Source of the DNA: an uncultured Bacteroidales bacterium
Lineage (GTDB): Bacteria; Bacteroidota; Bacteroidia; Bacteroidales; WCHB1-69
Length of the DNA stretch: 52,065 nucleotides
Direction: 5' to 3'
NCBI GenBank assembly: GCA_900317715.1
Contig: ONHS01000014.1
Location: 1-52,065, forward strand
Part shown: piece by piece, positions 43,736-52,065 of the stretch
Position numbering within the stretch: the first letter of the stretch is position 1
How the letters are laid out: each line of letters starts with the position of its first letter
Translations under genes and position numbers: made by a program
Notes under the pieces: model-generated
The model's database searches: none
Told to the model about the DNA's origin: nothing
The model's input: the letters and a program-made list of their open reading frames with translations, nothing else

Positions 43736-45155
43736 TAATTCCAGGATTGAAGATAATTCCGCCCCGCCCAAAAGGCACCATTCGCTCCGGGTGCGGATGC
43801 GGAAGTTTTGGTGCACGGTGCTGGAATACACCCACCTGAAGGATGACACCGACTATGAGGCCACGGTTCGGTACATCTCCAGCAGCGTGGATTTCCGTGG
43901 CGTGAACCTGTGGGTGTTGGCTTTTGCCATCATCGTGGCATCCGTGGGCCTGAACGTGAACTCCACGGCGGTCATCATCGGCGCCATGTTGATTTCGCCC
44001 ATCATGGGGCCTATCACGGGCTTTGGCCTTTCGGTAGGTATCTTGGATGAAGAATTGCTGAAAAGATCCTTACGCAATCTCTTCATTATGGTGATTATCA
44101 GCTTGTTGACATCAACACTCTACTTCCTGATTTCCCCGCTGAGTGAGGCGCAGTCGGAACTGCTGGCGCGTACGCGGCCCACGATTTTCGATGTTATCAT
44201 CGCCTTTTTCGGTGGACTGGCCGGCATTGTGGCCACTTCGCGCAAAAGCCAGCCCTTCACGGTGATTTCAGGTGTGGCCATAGCCACCGCGTTGATGCCA
44301 CCGCTCTGTACTGCCGGTTACGGACTGGCTACTTGGCAGTTGCGCTACTTCGGCGGTGCCTTATACCTCTTCTTCATCAACTCCTTCTTCATCGCGCTCG
44401 CCACCTTCATCATGGTGCGGTTCCTCGACTTTCCGCAGGTGCGCTACGTGAACGAATCCCGTTTCAAAGCGGTGCGGCGGATGATCTACGCTTTCGCCAT
44501 CCTGGTGATGATTCCCAGTGTGGTGATTGCCATCAATCTTGTACGCGAGTCGGCTTTTAACTCGCAGGCTATCAAATTTGTGAATGAGATTCAGCAGACC
44601 CCGTACTTTGAAAAAACACAGCTCATCGATCACAAGCGGGAATACAGCAACAAGTCGCAAGTCATTACGCTGCGGGTTATCGGGAAGCCGCTTTCCAACG
44701 AGGATATCGCGCGGATACAGTCTATGATGCAGACCGCTTACGGCCTCGATCGCGCCCGGTTGGTGGTTAAGCAGACGGAAGGGATGATGGATATCACGAA
44801 GCAGAACCAGGTCATTGAGGACATCATCGACAAGAAGGACGCGGTGATCGAACGGCAGGATTCCACCATTGTGGCCCTGCGTGCGGAGCTGCACAAGCTC
44901 ACCGGTTCGTCGGAGAACACCGTACAGCTCGTGAAGGAGATTTATTCGCAACATGCTGACATAGAGCAGGTCGCGATTCTGTCGATGGATTGTTACGATA
45001 CCAAGACCTTGGAACACAAGGCAGTCCCGGCCCTCTATCTGAAGTGGAAGGACGGCAGACACCATCCCGAAACGGAGAAGAAGCTGATAGAGTGGCTGAA
45101 GGTGCGGCTGAACGTAGAAGAGATACGGGTAGTGGGAATGGAGAGCAATTCTTAA
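43698..45155 (+). CDS. DUF389 (TIGR00341-type) membrane protein
   Basis: 485 residues. Residues about 70-270 contain five or six membrane helices with the family block STAVIIGAMLISPIMGPITGFGLSVG and VISGVAIATALMPPLCTAGYGLA. A long hydrophilic C-terminal part (about 285-485) contains a coiled-coil-like segment (KKDAVIERQDSTIVALRAELHKL). Function unknown, presumed transporter-like. The first 10 residues (MNGTMNDTMN) come from the repeat, so the true start may be any of three ATGs. The TAA stop lies in the next array. Confidence 0.88.
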   Translation: MNGTMNDTMNREDNSRIEDNSAPPKRHHSLRVRMRKFWCTVLEYTHLKDDTDYEATVRYISSSVDFRGVNLWVLAFAIIVASVGLNVNSTAVIIGAMLISPIMGPITGFGLSVGILDEELLKRSLRNLFIMVIISLLTSTLYFLISPLSEAQSELLARTRPTIFDVIIAFFGGLAGIVATSRKSQPFTVISGVAIATALMPPLCTAGYGLATWQLRYFGGALYLFFINSFFIALATFIMVRFLDFPQVRYVNESRFKAVRRMIYAFAILVMIPSVVIAINLVRESAFNSQAIKFVNEIQQTPYFEKTQLIDHKREYSNKSQVITLRVIGKPLSNEDIARIQSMMQTAYGLDRARLVVKQTEGMMDITKQNQVIEDIIDKKDAVIERQDSTIVALRAELHKLTGSSENTVQLVKEIYSQHADIEQVAILSMDCYDTKTLEHKAVPALYLKWKDGRHHPETEKKLIEWLKVRLNVEEIRVVGMESNS

Positions 45156-45186
45156 TTCATAATTCATAATTCATAATTCATAATGG
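45152..45186. repeat. Heptamer array, ATAATTC family
   Basis: TTAATTC, ATAATTC, ATAATTC, ATAATTC, ATAATGG. The DUF389 stop (TAA, 45153-45155) is inside its first unit. Confidence 0.88.
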
Positions 45187-45212
45187 ATGGGATCGAGAAA
45201 CAAAGGAAAGCC

Positions 45213-45266
45213 AACGGCTAATAGCCAAAAGCCAACAGTCTATGTCTAAGTTATTTGTCTAAGTTT
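45213..45266. repeat. Heptamer array, AATAGCC family followed by TAAGTC units
   Basis: AACGGCT, AATAGCC, AAAAGCC, AACAGTC, then TATGTC, TAAGTT, ATTTGTC, TAAGTT. Same two families as in the 14.5-14.7 kb array. It ends 15 bp before the permease start. Confidence 0.82.
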
Positions 45267-45280
45267 TAAATAAAATCAAT

Positions 45281-46465
45281 ATGAAGAAACAATTATCCCT
45301 GATTTCAGTGTTTTTCGTCTTTTTGGCCATGGGTTTCGGCGATGCCGCCGGACAGTTGGTCTCCGTGGTGGAGAAGGCGTTCAATGTGTCGCCGTTCACC
45401 GCGTCGTTGGTCTCCCTGTCGGGCATGATCATGTTCGGCGTTTTGTCGGTGCCCACCGGCGTGTGGCAGTCCAAAATCGGCAAGAAGAAGATGCTCACCA
45501 TTGGGTTGATTCTTTTCCTCGCCGGCGCGGTCCTGCCCATTCTCGCTTTCAACTTCCCGATGATTTTGTTGGCGGTGCTGTTGATGGGCGCGGGTGCCAC
45601 GATTCTGCAAGTGTCTGGTAATCCGTTGATTCGCGATGTCGCCGATGAAGGCCAGTACTCCAGTATGCTCTCCTTCGCGCAGTCGTTGAAGGCCATCGGC
45701 ACGCTTTCCACTTCTTTGATTTTGGTGCTTATCGGAACCTCGCTGATGAAATACGCATGGTTTTCGTTCACCCCTGAGGGCGGCGAGACCATCGACATGG
45801 GTTTTCGCATCCTTTTCCCGATATTCGCGGTTGTTTTGCTCATCACGTTGGTCATGGTGATCATGTTCGTCCCTGACAACATCAGCAAATCGGATGAGAA
45901 GCCGACCACGCTCGGCAACTGCATTCGCGCGTTGGGCGACCCGTACATTTTGATGATGTTCCTCGCCATTTTCTTCTATTGCGGCGCGGAGGCTTCGATG
46001 TTCAACCGTATTCCCTCCATTTTGATTGAGAACAATCCCGGCATCACCCCGGCGGTGGGCAACATCGTGTTGATCGTGTCCTTGTTCGTGGGACGTTTCC
46101 TCGGCGGTGTCATCTTGCGCAAGATGAGCGCCAAGAAGTTCTTGGCCATCACCATCGCGGTTTCCATTTTGGGTAATGTGTTGTTGTTCATGCCCTATAA
46201 CACCTTCACCACGTGGTTGAGTTTCATCCTCATCGGTATTGGTTTCGCCAACATCTTCCCGCTGATCTTCTCCATTTGCGTGGACCACAAGCCGGAGATG
46301 TCGAACGAGATTTCGGGTTTGATGACCACGGCCATTGTGGGTGCGGCCATCGTTCCGCTGCTCACGGGCGCCATGGCAGGCGTGGGCATCCGCTACGCGT
46401 TCATCGTGCCGCTCGCTTGCCTGTGCTATTTGTGCTTCGTGACGGCACGCGTGTCGAAAAGTTAG
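45281..46465 (+). CDS. FHS-type (FucP-like) sugar permease, MFS
   Basis: Twelve-helix major facilitator of the fucose/glucose/galactose-H+ symporter type. 394 residues. Start SLISVFFVFLAMGFGDAAGQLV; the block ATILQVSGNPLIRDVA is typical of the group (Q...NP). Second-half motif GRFLGGVILRKMSAKKFLAI. It lies 110 bp upstream of the GH92 mannosidase gene, so mannose or a mannose-derived sugar is a reasonable guess. Its stop codon TAG is in a heptamer array. Confidence 0.88.
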   Translation: MKKQLSLISVFFVFLAMGFGDAAGQLVSVVEKAFNVSPFTASLVSLSGMIMFGVLSVPTGVWQSKIGKKKMLTIGLILFLAGAVLPILAFNFPMILLAVLLMGAGATILQVSGNPLIRDVADEGQYSSMLSFAQSLKAIGTLSTSLILVLIGTSLMKYAWFSFTPEGGETIDMGFRILFPIFAVVLLITLVMVIMFVPDNISKSDEKPTTLGNCIRALGDPYILMMFLAIFFYCGAEASMFNRIPSILIENNPGITPAVGNIVLIVSLFVGRFLGGVILRKMSAKKFLAITIAVSILGNVLLFMPYNTFTTWLSFILIGIGFANIFPLIFSICVDHKPEMSNEISGLMTTAIVGAAIVPLLTGAMAGVGIRYAFIVPLACLCYLCFVTARVSKS

Positions 46466-46491
46466 TAGTTAGCAGTTAGTAGTTAGCAGTT
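46461..46491. repeat. Heptamer array, TTAGCAG family
   Basis: GTTAGTA, GTTAGCA, GTTAGTA, GTTAGCA, GTT. It includes the permease stop codon (46463-46465). Confidence 0.88.
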
Positions 46492-46575
46492 GAATGAATA
46501 ACGAGCCCCTCCCCCTATTCCCCTTCATTTGAAGGATGCCAAAAGGGCGGGAAATTAAAATAAAACGAATATAAC

Positions 46576-49500
46576 ATGAAAAAAATAACATCATTATTGA
46601 TTACGGTCTTGGCCGTTGCAACCAGTTTCGCGCAGTCGCAATATGTGAATCCGTTCGTGGGCACCGCTGAACACGGACATACCTACCCGGGCGCGATTTT
46701 GCCGTTTGGCGCCATCCAGCTTAGCCCTGACACGCGTCTTGATGGCTGGGACGGCTGTTCGGGCTATCACTATAGCGACAGTCGCATTTATGGCTTTTCG
46801 CACACCCATCTCAGCGGTACCGGCTGCTCGGATTACGGCGACATCCTCGTCACCCCGTTCATAGGCGACCCTTCCGTTGTAAATGAGAAGTATGCACTTT
46901 CGTTTTCTCACAAAAACGAGAATGCTGAGCCTGGTTACTATGTGGTGAAGTTCGACAATGGCATCACCGCCGAGATGACCGCCGCCAACTACGTCGGCGT
47001 GCACCGTTATACTTTCCCCAAAGAGGGTAAACACGGTATCATCGTGGATTTGCAGCACCGCGACAAGACCTTGGAAAGTTCTATGACCATGAAAGCCAAT
47101 GATTTGGTGGGATATCGTCGTTCCGAGGCTTGGAATGATGACCAATATTGCGCTTTCTCGCTGAAAACGTCTGTTCCCGCCGAGTCTGTGGTCTATTACG
47201 TGGACGACAAACCCGTGAATGTCAAGGAGATAAAAGGAACGAACTGCAAGGCTGTCCTCTATTTTCCGGAGAGAGTGAAGGAGGTGACCGTGAAGGTGGC
47301 GATTTCCGCTGTGGATGTGGAGGGCGCCATCAACAACCAGACCGAAGTGAGGGATTTCAACTTCGACAAGGTGCATAAGAATGCCACAGGAATCTGGAAT
47401 AAGGAACTTGGCAAAATCGATGTGTCATCGGATAACGAGGAGTTCTTGAGAGTGTTCTATACGGCTCTGTATCACTGCTTTACCTCTCCGTATCTCTATT
47501 CCGATTTGGATGGTCGTTATCGTGGCGAAGATAACCGGATTCATAAAGTGGAGGGTGGTCATCAGGTCTATACGGTCTTTTCTTTGTGGGATACCTACCG
47601 CACGCTCCATCCGCTGCTCAACATCATCGACCAGAAACGCAGCGGCGACTTCCTGTACACCTTCATGAACCAGTATCGGCAAAGCGGTTACCTGCCCATG
47701 TGGGAACTTTCAGCGTATGAAACCTGGTGCATGATTGGCTACCACGCAGTGCCGGTGGTGTTGGATGCTTATGTGAAGGGTATCAAGGATTTTTCTGCGG
47801 AAGAGATGCTTAAGGCGATGATTACAACCGCCAATCTGAACAAATTGGGTCGTCCGGAATATGCTAAATACGGATTTGTGCCGGGCAACATGGAGAACGA
47901 GTCGGTTTCCAAAACGTTGGAGTATGCCTACGACGACTGGTGCATCGCCATGTTTGCGCGTGCGCTCGGGGATAACAGCATTTACGATGAATACATCCGT
48001 CGTGCGCAGTCCTACAAGAATCTCATAGACAACAACGGCTTTATGCATGGCAGGATGAACGGCGGTTTCGCGACCCCGTTCAATCCGCGCGAGGTGAACA
48101 ACTTCTATACGGAAGCCAACTGCTGGCAATATACCACCTACGTGCCGCACGATTTCACCACCTACATCGAGATGATGGGCGGTCCGAATAGAATGGAACG
48201 TTTCTTGGATCGGTTGTTCAACTCCTCTTCTGAAATGGCCGGTCGGGATCAGGCCGATATCACAGGCGTGATCGGACAGTATGCGCACGGCAACGAACCG
48301 AGCCACCATGCCGCATACCTTTACAATTACGTCGGCAAACCCGATAAAACGCAGGCTATGGTGAAGAAGATTCTCACATCTTTGTATTCTTCCAAACCTG
48401 ATGGACTTTGCGGGAATGAGGACTGTGGTCAGATGTCGGCATGGTACGTGATGAGCTCTTTGGGCTTCTATCCGGTTTGTCCGGGCAGCAACCAGTATGT
48501 GATTGGCTATCCTTTGTTCAAGAAAGCCGTCGTGCGTTTGGAGAACGGCAAGGAGATCACCATTCTGAAGGACAGCGAGAAACCTTATATTCAATCCGTT
48601 AAGTTGAACAATAAACCCTTGACGAGGTCTTATATCACCTACGAGGAGATTTCAAACGGGGCTACGATAGAGTTTGTGATGGGCGATGCGCCGAGTGCAA
48701 CCTGGGGCGTTGGGGATGGCAATGAGCCCGTTGCGCAAATTGATTTGAAAAAGCGCATCGTTCCCGTTCCGGTTTTCTCCACCGACAAGTCCTCTTTCCA
48801 GGATAAAACGAGGATTGCCATTCGTGTGCCGGAGGTTAATTTAGATGATAAGACTCGGAAGGTGACCCCGGAACAAAAGGCGAAACAGGATAAGCCAATG
48901 CCCGTTCAACAAACCAAGAAACCCATTCGCGTGCTTGCGTTGGACAACAATCATTATGAAATTTTCTATACGCTTGACGGTCGTGACCCCTCTCCGAAAA
49001 CGGGCATCCAATACAAAGAGCCCATTGTGATAGATAAGGATGTGACCATCAAGGCGATAGCAGTGGATGCCAAAGGCCATCAAAGTAAGGTGGCGGAAGC
49101 GCATTACGTGCGTTATACGCGCGATAAGGACCTCACATACCTCACGAAGCCGGATCCGCAATACTTTGCCGGTGGCGAAGTGGGGTTGGTGGATAACCTG
49201 CGTGGCAAGGTGAACTACCGTATCGGCGGTTGGCAGGGCTTCACCACGGATTGCGAGGTGGTGATCGACCTGCGCGAAAAGAAGCCTGTCTCACAAGTCG
49301 GGGCTGGCTGCTTGGAAGAGCAACGCGCTTGGATTTTCTATCCTCAAAGTATGGAAGTCTATGTCTCCGAAGATGGCAAGAATTACAAGTCCTTCGGCAA
49401 AACCACGTTGAACGTGACGAGATCGGAGGGGGCGCACATCCAGGATTTGGTTGTCAAGGGCAAAGCCAACGCCCGCTACGTCAAGATTGTCATCAAGAAC

Positions 49501-49578
49501 TACGGCAAACTTCCCGAATGGCACCTCAGCGCCGGACAGCAGTCGTGGCTGTTTGTGGATGAGGTGTGGGTGAAGTGA
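46576..49578 (+). CDS. GH92 alpha-mannosidase with C-terminal carbohydrate-binding modules
   Basis: Secreted exo-acting alpha-mannosidase, calcium-dependent in characterised family members. 1000 residues. Signal peptide (MKKITSLLITVLAVATSFA). GH92 N-terminal block YVNPFVGTAEHGHTYPGAILPFGAIQLSPDT at about 23-53. Catalytic part about 270-735, with HGNEPSHHAAYLYNYVGKP (likely general-acid Glu about 572) and GNEDCGQMSAWYVMSSLGFYPV (base, about 613). C-terminal extras: a chitobiase-type Fn3-like segment (about 775-855; HYEIFYTLDGRDPS) and an F5/8 type C-like module (about 865-1000). Likely feeds the adjacent permease. The TGA stop lies in an ATGAATG array. Confidence 0.95.
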   Translation: MKKITSLLITVLAVATSFAQSQYVNPFVGTAEHGHTYPGAILPFGAIQLSPDTRLDGWDGCSGYHYSDSRIYGFSHTHLSGTGCSDYGDILVTPFIGDPSVVNEKYALSFSHKNENAEPGYYVVKFDNGITAEMTAANYVGVHRYTFPKEGKHGIIVDLQHRDKTLESSMTMKANDLVGYRRSEAWNDDQYCAFSLKTSVPAESVVYYVDDKPVNVKEIKGTNCKAVLYFPERVKEVTVKVAISAVDVEGAINNQTEVRDFNFDKVHKNATGIWNKELGKIDVSSDNEEFLRVFYTALYHCFTSPYLYSDLDGRYRGEDNRIHKVEGGHQVYTVFSLWDTYRTLHPLLNIIDQKRSGDFLYTFMNQYRQSGYLPMWELSAYETWCMIGYHAVPVVLDAYVKGIKDFSAEEMLKAMITTANLNKLGRPEYAKYGFVPGNMENESVSKTLEYAYDDWCIAMFARALGDNSIYDEYIRRAQSYKNLIDNNGFMHGRMNGGFATPFNPREVNNFYTEANCWQYTTYVPHDFTTYIEMMGGPNRMERFLDRLFNSSSEMAGRDQADITGVIGQYAHGNEPSHHAAYLYNYVGKPDKTQAMVKKILTSLYSSKPDGLCGNEDCGQMSAWYVMSSLGFYPVCPGSNQYVIGYPLFKKAVVRLENGKEITILKDSEKPYIQSVKLNNKPLTRSYITYEEISNGATIEFVMGDAPSATWGVGDGNEPVAQIDLKKRIVPVPVFSTDKSSFQDKTRIAIRVPEVNLDDKTRKVTPEQKAKQDKPMPVQQTKKPIRVLALDNNHYEIFYTLDGRDPSPKTGIQYKEPIVIDKDVTIKAIAVDAKGHQSKVAEAHYVRYTRDKDLTYLTKPDPQYFAGGEVGLVDNLRGKVNYRIGGWQGFTTDCEVVIDLREKKPVSQVGAGCLEEQRAWIFYPQSMEVYVSEDGKNYKSFGKTTLNVTRSEGAHIQDLVVKGKANARYVKIVIKNYGKLPEWHLSAGQQSWLFVDEVWVK

Positions 49579-49595
49579 ATGATGAATGATGAATA
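49575..49595. repeat. Short heptamer array, ATGAATG
   Basis: GTGAATG, ATGAATG, ATGAATA; the GH92 stop codon (49576-49578) lies in the first unit. Confidence 0.75.
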
Positions 49596-49597
49596 AG

Positions 49598-49630
49598 GAA
49601 GCCGGATCCTTGGGTCCGGCTTCTTTTTTT
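49598..49630 (+). terminator. Rho-independent terminator after the GH92 gene
   Basis: Stem GAAGCCGGA / TCCGGCTTC with loop TCCTTGGG, followed by seven T. Confidence 0.93.
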
Positions 49631-49683
49631 CTTTTTTTTGTTGCAATAAAAAATGATATTAACTATTGATTGTTAAAAATTCT

Positions 49684-49691
49684 TATATTTG
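49684..49691 (+). promoter_or_regulatory. -7 box TATATTTG before a 26-codon ORF
   Basis: TATATTTG followed by CAC, 32 bp upstream of the ATG at 49724. Confidence 0.5.
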
Positions 49692-49723
49692 CACCCGATA
49701 GTAAACCGCAATTGTTCAAGTAT

Positions 49724-49804
49724 ATGAATTCAAAAAATACTACTGATATGGGACTTAGGCGGATTTTTTCCCTGTTTACGTTCCTCTTTGTTATAGCATT
49801 ATGA
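49724..49804 (+). CDS. 26-residue ORF resembling an isolated signal peptide
   Basis: Runs from ATG to TGA with a basic N-terminus and a hydrophobic core (GLRRIFSLFTFLFVIAL). A promoter box precedes it. It could be the remnant start of an exported-protein gene whose body was lost, or a genuine small membrane peptide. It ends 1 bp before the stop codon of the convergent M6 protease gene. Confidence 0.35.
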   Translation: MNSKNTTDMGLRRIFSLFTFLFVIAL

Positions 49805-49805
49805 A

Positions 49806-51899
49806 TTAACGCTCAAGTATACCGCCAGGATCAACCTCCACAACCCCCTTGAGCTCAACGGTTGCGCCGGGCTCGATGGTTACGGTGCAGCCGGCATCTA
49901 TGTGAAGCGTGGCGCCTTCGGACAACACATAGTGGCTGCCTGACTCGAACACAAGACTGCTGTTTTCCGTCAGATGCAGGACCGAGGCGCTGTCTTGGCG
50001 GAAATAAGAACCGTTTTCGCATCTCCAGCTTGTTTTTCCGGCAAACAGCCCCGTTTCCGGATCCTGGGTGGGTTGCGCCACCGTGCGGTTTTGCGCCAAG
50101 GTGATGGTGTTGCCTGCAGTGAGTATCGCGGTGTCCTTGAGTGCTATTTTGCCCGTCCAACGCGCATTGTTCGTGATGTTGTAGTCGTCCCAGCGGATAT
50201 TCACTAAGAAATTCCCCGTACCCTTTATCGGGGTCATCTCAATGCTCAGTCCCGTCAGATAAGTTGTATGGACATCCTTTTCCGTATTTTGGGCTTTGAT
50301 TTGAGTGCCGCCATTATTGTTGCTATGGCAGGTCTTGGCGTTGTTGGTGCTCGGGTTCGTTCCCATGTTTATTTTGCTATGGGTGCTGAAGGCATCCAGG
50401 TTGTCGCCAAGTTGCGGGAGATGGTTGTCTCGTCGGTTGTTCACATATTTTCTCCAAGTTTCAAATTCCCGGGAGATGTACAGAATGGTGTCCGTGGCTT
50501 CTGGAAACAGGGGAAACTCCTGATCCTGACCTCCGCACAACGGATTTTCGATGCCACGACGCACGGCATAATCGTGTTCGTCATAGTTGACACAATTCAT
50601 TTGGTGCGTTTTGGCGATTAATTCATAGTCGTAATAGCCTTCCGCAGGGATGATTTTCAAGTTGTCGCGATCATAGGAGTCCCAAACCTGATCACTGGCC
50701 CCTTCCAACACATCCCGGCCGATCTGATAATAGGCGTAAATACCCGCCGCCCCCTGAGGCCGACAAATATCCGTGTTGGAGTATTGCAGAAAGTCCAGTT
50801 TGTTGTTTTTCCCCACTTGGTGATTTTCCAGCCAGATGTACTGGTTGGAGGAGGTCGCGCTGTCCTTGTAGGGCAGTTTTATGCGCACCACGTCGCCGTA
50901 TGTCACGAAATCGCGCAAAAGGAAGGTCTGGTTGCCGTCTTCTCGTGTGATATCGGAAATTACCGACTGGGTGTTGGCGGCATTGCGTGCGGAAAGGTAA
51001 TCCACGGCCTGCGGGTGTTTCCAGTGCATGCGCCATCGCTCGTAACCGTTGCACGAGACCAGTCCGGAACCTGCCGCTCCCATCAGTCCATAGCCGCCTT
51101 GGAGATTCAGGAAAGACATCGAGCAGCCATTTCCTCTGTGATTGCCGCCTGAAGTATGGAAATCATTGTCGCCAAACAGCAAGTGTGATATCTCGTGAGT
51201 GACAATATTGGTCGGATTGGCATAAAAAGGACCGTCTCCCACGCACTGTCGTGTCCCTGCATTCGCAGTATAAAAAGCCCCGTCTATGAATAATGGGAAT
51301 GTTATGGGACTCCCGTAGCCGCTGCCAGGATTGATATTGGCGAATGGCTTTTTGACATTGCGGATGAGGAAGTTCAAAAAATCGATTTTCCCATCCTGAT
51401 CATAGTCGTAATCGGAAATCTTGTTGTGCCCATAAATAGTTTGAAGCCCTTTTTCATTGATGAGATCCACTGCCGCTTTTCCAATGTAATGGAGCGTAAA
51501 GTATGTCCACGGTTGAGGACAGACGGTGCTTTCACGCAGGTTCACCACCACAAAATCACTGGTGATTTGCAAGCTGTCGAACGAGGATTCGCCATACAGT
51601 CGTGTACAGTAGCCGTGGGTCCGCCCCGCGATATAGACCGTGTCCATCCAGTCCAGCAGATATTTTGGAAGGGCGGTGTTGTTGACCCCTTCCAGATCTG
51701 GATTCATGACGGGTGGCCAGTAGGTGTCGTCGGAGAATGATTCGTTGTATTCGGGATGGAGGTCGTATATGATGTTCACGAAAATGTTCAGACAACGTAT
51801 TTGGGCGTTGGATGCTATTCTTTTTCCATCCCAGCTGTGCGCTTGTCCGAAAAGCAAGGCCGGGAAAGCCCATAGAAGCAGCAACAACGTCTTTTTCAT
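49806..51899 (-). CDS. Secreted M6-type metalloprotease
   Basis: Zinc protease of the immune-inhibitor A / M6 type. 697 residues. Signal peptide (MKKTLLLLLWAFPALLFG). The catalytic motif NIVTHEISHLLFGDNDFH has its HExxH at about residues 235-239. An EF-hand-like calcium loop DYDYDQDGKIDFLNF lies near residue 172, and GGYGLMGAAGSGLVSCNGYERWRMHW carries the downstream Met-turn-like part. The C-terminal 150 residues are beta-rich with repeated turns (LHIDAGCTVTIEPGATVELKG), resembling a beta-helix or sorting domain. ATG at 51899 gives the signal peptide; an upstream start is unlikely. Confidence 0.88.
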   Translation of the reverse strand: MKKTLLLLLWAFPALLFGQAHSWDGKRIASNAQIRCLNIFVNIIYDLHPEYNESFSDDTYWPPVMNPDLEGVNNTALPKYLLDWMDTVYIAGRTHGYCTRLYGESSFDSLQITSDFVVVNLRESTVCPQPWTYFTLHYIGKAAVDLINEKGLQTIYGHNKISDYDYDQDGKIDFLNFLIRNVKKPFANINPGSGYGSPITFPLFIDGAFYTANAGTRQCVGDGPFYANPTNIVTHEISHLLFGDNDFHTSGGNHRGNGCSMSFLNLQGGYGLMGAAGSGLVSCNGYERWRMHWKHPQAVDYLSARNAANTQSVISDITREDGNQTFLLRDFVTYGDVVRIKLPYKDSATSSNQYIWLENHQVGKNNKLDFLQYSNTDICRPQGAAGIYAYYQIGRDVLEGASDQVWDSYDRDNLKIIPAEGYYDYELIAKTHQMNCVNYDEHDYAVRRGIENPLCGGQDQEFPLFPEATDTILYISREFETWRKYVNNRRDNHLPQLGDNLDAFSTHSKINMGTNPSTNNAKTCHSNNNGGTQIKAQNTEKDVHTTYLTGLSIEMTPIKGTGNFLVNIRWDDYNITNNARWTGKIALKDTAILTAGNTITLAQNRTVAQPTQDPETGLFAGKTSWRCENGSYFRQDSASVLHLTENSSLVFESGSHYVLSEGATLHIDAGCTVTIEPGATVELKGVVEVDPGGILER

Positions 51900-51937
51900 A
51901 TACTTGTGGTATTTTGTTGACGAAAACAATTCCGTTG

Positions 51938-51945
51938 CAAAACTA
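51938..51945 (-). promoter_or_regulatory. -7 box TAGTTTTG (minus strand) for the M6 protease
   Basis: CAAAACTA on the plus strand, 39 bp from the start codon; fits TAnnTTTG. Confidence 0.5.
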
Positions 51946-52038
51946 CATTTTTTTCTCTTATCCTCTCATTTCATACACCCAAACCACCATTTCATACAAT
52001 AGCCATGCGCTGAATGCTTTGCATGTCAGGTGAGTTTC

Positions 52039-52046
52039 TATTTTTG
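52039..52046 (+). promoter_or_regulatory. -7 box TATTTTTG at the window edge
   Basis: TATTTTTG followed by CCG, probably for a gene beyond the window. A palindrome CCGGTTTCAAAACCGG (52050-52065) lies just downstream, where an operator or leader hairpin would be. Confidence 0.45.
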
Positions 52047-52065
52047 CCGCCGGTTTCAAAACCGG

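Noticed and set aside
45305..46288. 327-codon minus-strand frame antisense to the permease
   Set aside because: His/Gln/Asp-rich composition typical of the reverse complement of membrane-helix codons.

Overview
The window looks like a chromosomal segment of an uncultured Bacteroidota, most likely order Bacteroidales. Support: about twenty copies of the Bacteroidota -7 promoter box (TAnnTTTG, mostly TATTTTTG or TATCTTTG) in front of genes; no strong Shine-Dalgarno sequences; and typical gene content (LptD, BatD, Omp28-like lipoprotein, HU-CCDC81/SPOR protein, DUF3127 protein, GH92 mannosidase, TonB-dependent-type receptor, M6 protease). No rRNA, phage or CRISPR is visible. One tRNA (Val, anticodon GAC) is present.

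Layout. 0.1-5 kb: ALDH3-type dehydrogenase, a REPIN-like structure next to a RAYT (Y1/HUH) transposase, and an OPT transporter. 5-13.8 kb: deoxynucleoside kinase + kdsB, HU/SPOR cell-envelope protein, pssA-LOG-holB-batD, Omp28-like lipoprotein and a 2-hydroxyacid dehydrogenase. 13.8-21.3 kb (mostly minus): nitroreductase, lptD facing an N-acetylmuramoyl-alanine amidase, and an MBOAT/AlgJ-like acyl-transfer pair. 21.4-22.4 kb: a small module bounded by inverted repeats. 22.4-26.4 kb: an envelope operon (MCE lipid-transport protein, DUF3127, NlpC/P60, MltG, membrane protein) closed by a strong terminator, then tRNA-Val. 26.7-29.4 kb: ligA and hsp20. 29.4-39.2 kb: an accessory island with a palindrome cluster, DUF6624 protein, truncated AbiEii-type nucleotidyltransferase, CdiI-like immunity protein, HicAB, an outer-membrane receptor, CoiA-like protein and a YafQ-type toxin with antitoxin. 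39.2-45.2 kb: frameshifted voltage-gated ion channel, M3 peptidase, hisS and a DUF389 membrane protein. 45.2-52 kb: FHS-type sugar permease + GH92 alpha-mannosidase, then a secreted M6 metalloprotease.

The most striking feature is a scattered system of short tandem arrays with a 7-bp period. At least fifteen arrays occur, built from several recurring unit families (AATAGCC/AACAGCC, TTAGCAG/TTAGTAG, TCATACG/TCACACG, ATGATGA/ATTAAGA, ATAATTC, GGAGTAG, TAAACCC). They lie almost exclusively at gene borders. The stop codons of at least eight genes lie in, or directly touch, an array, and in kdsB the last 15 codons are made of heptamers. I know of heptameric STRR repeats in filamentous cyanobacteria, but not of a described equivalent in this group. 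Other points of interest are the RAYT/REPIN locus, a poly-T frameshift that separates a start and signal peptide from a small ORF, promoter boxes facing each other between lptD and the amidase, and an SSB-like acidic tip on the DUF3127 protein.
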